A stretch of 64,000 bases of DNA from Nymphalis io (taxonomy: Eukaryota; Arthropoda; Insecta; Lepidoptera; Nymphalidae): NCBI RefSeq assembly GCF_905147045.1, contig NC_065917.1:5162501-5226500 (forward strand), given 5' to 3'. The translations under genes and the position numbers were made by a program. Positions 1 through 10,500 of the stretch are shown here, one piece after another (the first letter of the stretch is position 1; each line of letters opens with the position of its first letter). The notes under the pieces are model-generated. The model was not told where the DNA came from, made no database searches, and saw only the letters and a program-made list of their open reading frames with translations.

Positions 1-159
1 AAAGCCGTCGTGACCAAAATCTTTGATGAAAACATCGTCGATTATTTATTTGTAAGGGTTTCTGCAGGTCGTCTAAATTCACTCATCAGCTCTTTTAAAA
101 GGTATCAACAATTGGCATCTATTTCAAAAAATTCTAGAATTGACTTTTTTAAGGAAAGG

Positions 160-300
160 TTGCGCAAGCCAGTCTGGGTAGGTACCACGCGTCACTCTAC
201 CGCTAAATAGAACATACATACATAGTATTGTTGTTTTCCAGTTTGAAGGGTGAGTGAGCCAGTGTAATTACAGGCACGAGGGATATGACTGAGTTCCCTA
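160..300 (-). repeat. SINE family A, partial
   Basis: Antisense piece from the GGTAGGTACCAC block to the GAGCCAGTGTAATTACAGGC block; it lies in the intron before the first visible Zasp-like exon. Confidence 0.7.
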
Positions 301-379
301 TGTTACTATTACGCCTAATACAATTTATTGTTCTAAACTAATTTTATTATTATTGTATATACATATTATATACTTTCAG

Positions 380-3300
380 ATCCAAATGCGAGTCTGGAAC
401 AGCAAGTAGCACAGATGAAAGCACAACTAGCAGCTCTGTCGCAGCTTCCCAATCTCATTCAACAGAAAGTGGATGCTGTGAGCCGGCAGATCAGTCAAAT
501 TAGCCAAATGGTGATTATTTATTATTTCTTCTTAAAAATAAAGATAAACGTATCTTATTATATTATTATAACTACTGTTTGCCCAGTCAATGCCATAATT
601 GTGTTTCAAATTTTTTTTTATACACTTTCGTCCAAAGAGCTCACAACACCGCTATTATCACGAACTCACTTCATTGCTCAACTGTGAAATGTTGATAACC
701 GACTTATAGTGATATACTATTTTGATTCATGTATTCTTGAAATGTTATAATTATAAAGGTCAATGTCGCATATCACTTGCTGACATATCACGACCGTTTT
801 ATGGTATGAGATTCGAATTTGCTCTTCCAGAACAGCTGTAAATTTACTTGAATTATTTCATTGTTCTTAATTAGTTTAAGACCAATTGTATAGTGACGTA
901 TGGTTTGCAGGAATACAAAGAAGTTCGTCAAGAGAAATATCTGGAAATTAATAAAACACCTCAAGGTGAGTGATAAACTGGTAAACAAATTGATGGTAAG
1001 TCTTTGTGCAAGTCCAAGGTAGGTACCACCCACTCATCAGATATTCTATAGTGACAGCTACAATATGCCAGGCCTGGTGTCCACGGATAATCGTTAACAA
1101 TAGTGTATAGTATATTATTGTTATTATTAGACTTTAGTCTTTGTATATAGACCAATACAATATTCATGTGCCACTTGATGGTAAGTCACCAACGCCCATA
1201 GACATTGGGATTGTGAGAAATGTTAACCATCGCTTATATCGCCAATGCGCCGCCAACCTTGGGGACTAAGATGTTATGTCCCTTGTGCCTGTAATTACAC
1301 TGGCTCACTCCCCCTTCAAACCGGAACACAACAATACTAAGTACTGTTGTTTTGCGGTAGATTATCTGATGACTGGGTGGTATCTACCCAGACGAGCACG
1401 CACTAAGCCCTACCACCAGTAAATATCATATATATGTACATATATAGTATATACATATATATATGATGTATATTATGATGTATATTTGAGCCGGTTGGCG
1501 TGGTTGGTAGAACACTTGCCTTTCACGCCGATGGTTGTGTTGGCTATTCAACCTTACGCTATAGCCTAGGAGGTCGGAGTGGAAAAATTAGACTATTTAT
1601 ATTATATGATAAAACAAAACAAAAAACATTTTCATTTTTCTAGAAAGAATTGTTCAATTCGAGAAACATCCAGAAAGTCACAGACAATCGGTTGAAATAA
1701 CAGAGATTGATGTACCAGAGAATGAGTCGACAGGACAGAGAGGTGGAAAGATGCAAATAAGAGTGACCAAACCGAGTTTAACAGAAGATGAGGTAGCGCT
1801 CATGAAGAGAGAAGAAGTGAAGAGAATGCTGGAGAGTAAGATGAAGAAAGAGCACAATAAGGTATGTTTGTTTTTTTATGTACCACCAAACTTGGGAACT
1901 AAAATGTTATGTCCCGCGTGTCTGAAGTTACACTGGCTCACTCTTCAAAAATGCTTTTTGGCTGTAAAATTATTTATTAAATACTTGATTGTCCGACCCT
2001 TATACTTGATTGTTAGAGTTACCAACGGCTTTACGTGCTTATCGTGGCATGACAGAAAAACCCAACATCTTTTTAATGGCTCAACCCAGGGATTAAGCAC
2101 ACGTCAGGACCTTGGGATCTGTTCATATCCACTAGACCAATAAGGCTGTTTGCTTACATAGATAAATATTTATACTAATAAACTAATAATGTGTCATCTT
2201 CAATTTGACTTAAGTTAAAGTACGTATAAGAGCGAAATAATTATGTATTTATAGGAATTTATCCATCAAATAAAGGAACAACAACCACAGATCCAAAACA
2301 AACCAACACCTATGTTCGGACCTGCCCCTCCAGAAAGACCGCTCATCCTGCCTGGTGGAAGGAAATGGAAAAAATCCAGGGAATACGATGAGGAGCTGAT
2401 CCAGGAGACATTGACCGCACAAGCGGAAGTCATAAAAGGAAATGCGATTGGGTATTTATTGTATTATCTACTTATTTATATAAATATTTTTTATATACAT
2501 TCATTAAAAAGATATAATGACGATGACGTAGACGTGTGACGTCTTAATGCTAAAACAGCTTTGACTGATGAGTATCTTGTTTGTGATTTCGTTTATAATA
2601 ATATCATTTATTTATTGTTTATCAACATTGTCATAAACATAGCGGCAAGTCGTTTGACGTAACAATTATTATTATTTTATTTTTTTCGATCACTTGACAC
2701 GAAAGAATATTTTACAGCCCAACATTTTAATTTTTTTTTTTTCGTAGAGTGAATTTCATGAAATACCAGAAACCGCCCAAAGGCCTCGACCACTTGCAAC
2801 ATTCTGAAGTCTACAAAGCGATACACAATATGGACGAAGCGCGTCCGAAGAGAGTTGCTATGTTGATGCCTTCCATCGCTGAAGCTGATTATAGAGAGGT
2901 AAGAAAAAAAACAATATGTCTCATGGGATTTAACAAGCGAATTTTAATATCGTGTATTAAAATCTTGACAATCAAAAGCGGTTTTATGCCTAGGCCTACA
3001 AGACACTGGCCAAAAATAATATATTGTTACTCTAAACGCTTCGGAATGGGGAAGGTTATTGTCAAACCAAAGTGCCTAGAGGCATTGGATTTCTAAGTCC
3101 GGGCCTGACAAATAATGCGTTAACTTAACGTGCTCAGTATTTATAATAATTCATCTCATACTTGCCGAAGTACAGTGAAGAGGAAAATCGTGATGAAGTT
3201 TTGCATATAAGTTATCTACTAACCCGATCTGTTAATCCGTAATAAGATCCAAGTTTTAGCCTTAATGGAAGATTTAAAAGAAGAGACCTTGGCCTGCCAA

Positions 3301-3564
3301 TAAAAAAAACTGTCTTCGTTTACTTGTCAAAACATATTATGTCAATAAATAATGGGATTTCAAAACACAATTTGGTCTACCTATTCCATTTTCTTATTAT
3401 TTATACTCAATAACCCATACTACCTAATAATAAATAAATCAGTTTTACATTTAAATACATTAAAAATAAATCAAAAATTTACTTTACTTTACTTTTAAAA
3501 ATGTATTAACTTTTTTTTATTCCAGAGAGCTCGTTCTATGTCACCATGCCCGAATGGACGGTAA
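380..3564 (+). CDS. Zasp66-like PDZ/ZM-family protein, 3' exons (partial)
   Basis: Six exons join in phase: 380-510, 911-965, 1644-1861, 2255-2451, 2748-2898 and 3526-3564 (stop TAA 3562-3564). They encode the last 262 residues; earlier exons lie before the window. Every junction is GT-AG. The segment opens with a helical, Gln-rich stretch (EQQVAQMKAQLAALSQL), continues through a charged linker (LTEDEVALMKREEVKR) and ends with EELIQETLTAQAEVI, GVNFMKY and HSEVYKAIHNMDE. The last three resemble the conserved DUF4749/ZM region of ALP/Enigma proteins such as insect Zasp66, which act at the Z-disc with alpha-actinin. The PDZ domain would be upstream and is not visible. The protein ends RSMSPCPNGR with no LIM domain, which fits Zasp66 better than Zasp52. 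The gene is certain; its identity rests on remembered family motifs. CCS starts about 1 kb downstream on the same strand. Confidence 0.6.
640..840. repeat. Dispersed repeat H, copy 1
   Basis: Shares blocks such as ACTCACTTCATTGCT, GTGAAATGTTGA, ATATACTATTTTGA and ATATCAC...CACGACCGTTTT with 56355-56830, in the same order. Class unknown. Confidence 0.6.
1003..1052 (-). repeat. SINE family A, short fragment
   Basis: Only the block TAGGTACCACCCACTCATCA and its surroundings remains; it follows a Zasp-like exon donor by about 40 bp. Confidence 0.5.
1166..1430 (+). repeat. SINE family A, nearly full
   Basis: Runs from CACTTGATGGTAAGT to CCACCAGTAAATA; the 5' GAATAGGAAGG end is missing. Sits in a Zasp-like intron and is followed by a TA-rich microsatellite at 1427-1472. 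Confidence 0.8.
1491..1600 (+). repeat. SINE family C, 5' half
   Basis: Contains the A-box region GGTTGGCGTGGTTGGTAGA; the B box is damaged (GGCTATTCAACC) and the 3' half is lost. Confidence 0.65.
1876..2110. repeat. SINE A fragment (+) followed by SINE D fragment (-)
   Basis: 1876-1950 carries the AACTTGGGAACTAA...CACTGGCTCACTC block. 2020-2110 carries antisense family D text (CCAACGGCTTTACGTGCTT, GACAGAAAAACCCAA). Both are in the Zasp-like intron after exon 1861. Confidence 0.6.
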
Positions 3565-4544
3565 TGACATTTTAAACTTCAGAACCAAATCTATAATAGA
3601 TAAAAAATACGATTTACAAAAAGACCAATATAATGATAAATAATACTCTAAATTTACTTAATGTATTCAATAATAAATAAATACTTCTACTTATACTAAT
3701 TGTTACTTAGCTAATTATTACGATATTGTTATTCTTATTATAAATAAATAAAACTATGAACGTAAAAACTTTGTTTTTTTTTTTTTATTTATTACGTAGC
3801 GTATACTCAAAAATATATTATTCTGTATAATATGGACATCCTTTTTTATATATTGCTTGTATCTTTGCACATAAAACTTAAAAATAAAACATATTAGTCA
3901 ATAGTCAGTATTATATGTATGGTAATAAAATAAAAAGTTAATATTTATTGAATATCATGCAAGATATATTTAATTGTTTATCCTTCGTAAATGCTTTTTA
4001 ATTCTTACTTCCGAGTGCTTTCCTTCTTGCTCGGATACTAGATTCCAAATCAGTGGTGTTTTGTAATAACGATTCATTCATTTTATCACTTTTAATGTAT
4101 TAAAAGTTGTTACTATAATCATTTACTTTATTATATTTTATTAATTATAAGTGTTGAAAATTTGCTAAGAAAGTAAATTCCCTATTTTTTTTGCAAGCAA
4201 CCATTAATTAATTTTATGATCCCAGTCCGACGTAAATGTATGTAATACGATAAATGTATTACATATATTTTACTCTTAATAGTAATTTTTCTTTGTATAT
4301 TATTTATAGTAAATAATGGATTATTATAAAAATGTTAAGGGGGCAGATACACTATCAAGAAGCAACACTTGTAATCGCTGTCGCCCGTCACACGCTCAGC
4401 TGTCACTGTCAGTCAAATTGATAGCATTGCGGAAGCCGGTTGTATGTACATTTTTTGTAAAGAAATTACATTTTCATTCTAGAAATTACGCGATAAGTCG
4501 CAATCAAGTGTTTATATATATATATATATATATATACAACAAGC
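3565..4544 (+). promoter_or_regulatory. Intergenic region: Zasp-like 3' end and CCS upstream/5' UTR
   Basis: This AT-rich spacer holds AATAAA-type poly(A) signals about 3672-3677 and 3738-3750 for the upstream gene. A less AT-rich patch at about 4345-4440 could hold the CCS promoter. A (TA)n run (about 4513-4536) sits just before the CCS start codon, so it is probably inside the 5' UTR. No TATA box could be assigned. Confidence 0.4.
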
Positions 4545-7500
4545 ATGTTAACATCTAAGGTGAGTTAATAAATCTAAAATTATATTTGTTTTTTAATAAG
4601 CAGCTTTTGTTTAAACTTATAATGCCCTTTGCCTTGGCCTTTGTATAATTAAAAAAATATATATATACAAGACAATTTTATTAGGTTACTCCAGGTAAAC
4701 TTGAAATATTTTAAAAGAAAAACTAATAACATACAGATTATCATGTTATTATTATTAACATATACCTTCTCTCTCTAAATTTTAGCTTTAATTTAAAATG
4801 CCTAAAACATACAAAATTAAAAAAAAATAATAAAACAAATATGTGCGATTTGTTTATTAATCAATAAAATATAATAATAACTATTTTATTGCAAAATTTT
4901 TATCTTTCATTGCCTTTTTAAATATAACTTTTAATTTATTGTTAATTATTTTGTTATAAAGCTTGTAAAACAAAATATTTTATTTTTTGTTGTTATAGGT
5001 TTGTATAAATATTTGTTTGTCCTTAAAATATTGTGAATTATGTATGAAAATTAATAAGTCACATAGCATCTGACTTAAGTTGATAAATTGGTCCTGTAAC
5101 AAAACATTTTTTTCTTTAATAAAACACATTAATCCAAAAACCATTTAAATATTAGCTAATGACTTGCGTGTTTCTGGTAGAAATTTTCTTAACAACAAAA
5201 AATATATTTTTGTAAATAGAATTTCAATAATCTAATTAAAAGAAGAGAAATCTTTTATTACAGTAACAGCCTGTTAATGTCCCACTGCTGGGCTAAGGCC
5301 TCCTCTCCCTTTTGAGGAGAAGGTTGTGGAGCTTATTCCACCACGCTGATCCAATGCGGGTTGGTAGAATACACATGGGGCAGAATTTCAATGAAATTAG
5401 ACACATGCATGTTTCCTCACTATGTTTTCCTTCACCGTTAAGCACGAGATGAATTATAATCACAAATTAAGCACATGAAAATACAGTGGTGCTTGCCCGG
5501 GTTTGAACCCACAATCATCGGTTAAGATTCACGCGTTCTAACCACTGGGCCATCTCGGCTTTTGTCATCTTTTATTACCACATACTAAATACTATGTACA
5601 AATAATGTTGGCATTATATCTTTTAAGTGGATTTACATTGTTAATAACAAGTAATTTTATGCTTATGTCATTTTGTTATCGTAGGCATAAGAAATGATAA
5701 AATATATGTCAAGTCATTATATATATATATATAGATAACAAAGTTTTTGGTTATTTTATTTATTATTTTATGTTAGTAAATGGTTTTTGATGTATAGTTT
5801 GAGATAAATAATGAATTTTTTTTTTTTAATAGAATAGGAAGGTAGACGAGCATATGGGCCACCTGATGGTAAGTGGTCACCAAACTCCCTTTGATATTGG
5901 CATTGTAAGAAATGTCAACCATCGCTCATAGCCAATGCGCCACCAACCTTGGGAACTAAGACTTTATGTCCCTTGTGCCTGTAATTACACTGGCTCACTC
6001 ACCCTTCAAACCGGAACACAACAATATCAAGTATTGCTGTTTTGCGGTAGAATATCTGATGAGTGGGTGGTACCTACCCAGACGAGCTTGCACAAAGCCC
6101 TACCACCAGTAAATATAGATTAGAATAAACAATAAATTGAAAATTAATTTTAAATAACCAATTCTTGTATCTATAATATATCTAGGATATATTGGAAACG
6201 GCTCTAACAATTTGACTAAATTCGCACCTGTACAAAGCCCTACCACCTGGAAATAACGTGTACCATATTGCTTATGGTCCCAATCCCTAAGAGCCTGGTC
6301 ACGTACCATAAAAGGTTATTATTGAATTTTTATATTTCTATGTAAGTTTTGGCATGAAGTTACTTATCCCCTTGTCGAATGAGAGCTGGACCTACATAAG
6401 ACTTCGCCCATCTCGACGCAACACCTTTCCTATGGCATGTGCCTCAGAAAACAGGTTAACCCGTTGGTCCTGCGCCTGAGCTGTTTCCGGTTGTGTAGGA
6501 TTGACGTCCCATCGGATTATGAGAGTGAGGGAAGAGAGAGTGCACCTGTGTTTGCGCTCACACTTGTGCATGAAATACCTCCTGCGCAGTTGGCTAATCT
6601 CTCTTGAGATTGGCCACCATGGCGGAAATCGGTCTGGAGGACATTATTATTATTATTTAATAAATTTTTGGATAAAATCAATTAAAATATTTATTACACT
6701 TTTTAATACTTTACCCTTTATAATTGTTAGATCCAGTCGATGAACGATAATTTAGGGTTGAATTTTAAGAACGTGCAATGTTTAGACACATTTCGTTACC
6801 TGAAAGAGAATACGTGAATTATGAATTTTAATAATGTAATTAATTTTTGTTTCATTTGCTCGCATTTTCATAAGTCCACAAGTAAATAACTTGTGGACTT
6901 TATTGGTCAATGTTTTAATTTTATGTTATTATTTTTTCTGTTTCTTACCTAAATAAAATACGTTTTTTATGTATTGTTTAAGTTGGAAGTGTTGGTGGAT
7001 TTTGGCGCGAATCCAGACGAGAATGTCGTCAATAAAACTCTTAAATATTTAAACGAACAAGATGGCGTGAAACAGGTAACGTAATTTTTTTTTTTTTTTA
7101 TAATATTTTGTTTAAAAATATTGCTATGATTAATAAAATTTCTTAATTTATATTTTTGGAAGTTCTAGTATGTTCTCGAAGTCTTTTGATTTTGAGAATG
7201 GCAACGTACATGTATATATACTAATATTATAAAGTTGAATAGATTATTTGTGTTGAAAAAATATTTTATAAAAAAAGTCGTTAATTAAGAAAGTGGTTTA
7301 GCCGTGAAAGCTTAACAGATAGACAGAGTTACTTTCGCATTTATAATATTATTGTAGAAGAATTACGGACGTATTTCGACCAATGGGCTAATTATATGTT
7401 TAAATATTGTAAATATATTCAGGCGGTATTCAAAGATGGCGCTGTTATGGTAGAAACTACGCTGCCGAGTTCCGTTATCCTGGACATGGTGACGAGGACA

Positions 7501-10500
7501 TCTGGCAGAAGATCAGTTCTGCAGGGATTTGGGGGTAAGATGAAACAAAGACAGATTGAGTTATTTATTTATAATATTAGTATATTTAGCGTTAAGACTA
7601 TTAATACTTAAAAAAACAACTCACTCCAAAATAAACATTTACAATATAACTAATATTCTAGATAGGTACTAAAAATTAACTTAATCTTTATTTAACGTCT
7701 GTGCGATATGATCGTCGCAAGCCGAGCCTAAAAACTAGCGCCTGGCGCTGTCTCCGCTCGCCCGCTTGCCTTCTCTTCATCTCGAGCCAAAATCACGCCA
7801 CCTTGAGGTCACAGTTAAAAACACGACCCCCCTTGATCCTATCCTTCAGCTGTATATATTATAATCAGTGTTTTTTATCCATTATATAAATTCAGCTTAA
7901 GGTAATTATTAAGTCAAAATATACTTGCGGGATCCTACTTTGTTGGATTACAATTCTGTAAAGTTACAATCCAGTTTTTTATTGGTGGTAGAGCTTTGTG
8001 CGAACTCGTCTGAGTAAGTACCACTCACTCATCAGGTATTTTACCGCAAAACAGCCGTACTATTATTGAGTTCTGGTTCGAAGGGTGAGTGAGCCAGTGT
8101 AATTACAGGCACAAGGGACATAACATCTTAGTTCTCAAGGTTGGTGGCGCGTTGGCGATGTAAGCGATGGTTAACAGTTTTACAATGCCAATGTCTATAG
8201 GCATTGGTGACTTAACATCAGGTGGCCCATATGCTCGTTCGCCTATATAACATAAAAAAAAGTTAGTACCGAATATTAAAGCTGCTACATTCATTACTTT
8301 AATTTTAAATCATTACGATAAACGCGCACATATCCCTCCTATCCCAATCTGCGTGTGCGCACACAATTTTGCACGATAATATGCCTTATTGTCATTCATC
8401 ATGCCTGTATCTCGTTACGGATTAGAGAGTGCACCTGTGTTTGCGCACACACTTGTGCACTATAATATCTCCTGCGCAGTTGCCTAACCTCTCTTGAGAT
8501 TGGCTGCCGTGGCCGAAATCGGTCTGGAGGACTATTATTATTATATCTCATTAAAATTGTATATAACTACCGCGTAGACACTCAGTCGGCGGTGGCGATG
8601 ATATCCAGCCAGCGATGCTGCAAACAGCAGGTGTTAGGCGTGATAAGGTTCCAGCAGAACGATGGCGGGCCCCTCGTGGGCGACGGCAGCGTGGACGGTC
8701 TCGCGCCCGGCCCGCACGGTCTGCACGTCCACGACGCTGGTGATCTAAGCTTGGCAAGTTCCTATCTAAATTATTTATTTTATTTAAAGTATTAAAGTAT
8801 TAATGTCCCACTCCTGGGCTGAGACCTCCTCTCCCTTTTGAGGAGAAGGTTTGGAGCTTATTCCACCACGCTGCTCCAATGCGGGTTGGTAGAATACACA
8901 TGTGGCATGTGTCTAATTTCAATGAAATTAGACACATGCAGGTTTCCTCACGATTTTTTCCGTTAACACGAGATAAATTAAAGACATGAAACCGGGTTAT
9001 GTGGGATTCTTACTCACTAAAACCACTGCGATGGCCGTCCTCAGCACGGATCGGAGACGCTGCGGGATCGTGTTGATATAACGCATCCGCGGCCTCTTCC
9101 GTGCTTTGCTCCACTCGTGGCTCAGCGGAGCTCTCATCAGGGGGCGAATTTCGCCCCCCCCCCCCCCCCGCACTCCTCGCTAGTGCGTACGGCAGCGCGA
9201 GGCCATCACGGCTGCCGTCCTCCACAGGGCCGTCTGAAATAGGACACGCGAGGCCCCCACCTCACGCATCCACGGCCCCAGGGTTAAGCCCTATCTTTTA
9301 AGCCTCAGCGTCTGGGCTATGGGAGGGCCGAGACGACGCCGTCGTCGTCTCCGCCGAGCAGGATCGGCCCTTTCCCGTTCCCGCTCTGCCGTCTCCTTCT
9401 GAACCATGACGGTCTCACAGAAGGAGGCTACGGCCCTCCACGCCGATTCCCTGCGAAGCATCGCCGACACGATTGCTCGCAGGGACAGGTCTTGTCCGAC
9501 TTCACGGACCAGGATCTCCCTCTCCGCACTTTACGCGGGGCACACTTCAATCGTGTGCTGAGCGGTGTCCCGGTCCGCGCCACAGTGGTGACACATCGCT
9601 GTCGAATCGCGTCCGATCTTACACAGGTATTCTCCAAAACAACCGTGACCGGTCATTACCTGCGTAAGTCGGAAGGTGACTCGTCGCTTTCGCCTCATCC
9701 AGGCTTCGGAGGCTACGTCGCGACGTAACGCGAGGAAACGACGCGTTTGCGTATGTACCGTTCTTCACAGAGACGGTCGCGCCACGTCGCAAGAGCCCTC
9801 CGGTGTTCCTGCCGCTTCAAAGCCTCGAGCGCACTCGAAGTGGGCGCGCTTTCACTGTTCTGGCGGAGGATGCGGGTCTGTTGGTAGACCCTCGCATCCA
9901 TATCCGCCAGAATATCCAAGGGCGGAAAGCGCGCTAGGACGGTTGCCGCATGTCCCTTGTGCCTGTTGTAACTTGAACCCTATTGGTTAACGCGGTGCAC
10001 ACTAGTGAAGCTCCCGGTCGATATATTTCCGTCATCTTCAACAATCATCATCATATTTCAGCCTATTTACACAAAATCTTAAAGAATAATCCACCCAAAA
10101 ATTCCACATGAATAAACCCGTTCGGTAGTTTTGAGTTTATTGCGTTCAGACATACAGACCCTCTGGATATGCCTATGCCTACAAAACACTGACCTAGAAG
10201 CCCCACCATCCGAGCGGTCCCACCCAGCCAAACCTTTAATAGTCCGGGTCTTAGACAGCCAGATGTTGTGGTGTGTGGGAAATTATGCCACATGTGTATC
10301 CTACCAACCTGCATTGGAGCAGCGTGGTGGAATAAGCTCCAAACCTTTTCCTCAAAAGGGAGAGGAGGCCTTAGCCCAGCAGTGGGACATTAACAGGCTG
10401 TTACCATACTGTACTGAGCAATTGTCCCAATAAAAAACGTTCATATTTATAAAATTAAATCTCATGTAGCGACGTAAAAACTTATAGGAAACGGCTTTAA

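Noticed and set aside
1..51. Possible coding exon ending at GTAAGG (TKIFDENIVDYLF)
   Set aside because: Its phase (0) does not fit the next Zasp-like exon, and the other frame has a stop. It may be chance or belong to an unseen splice form.
9010..9990. Overlapping GC-rich open frames as host genes or foreign DNA
   Set aside because: They are explained by the minus-strand R1-like LINE fragment; GC-rich DNA gives long shadow frames.
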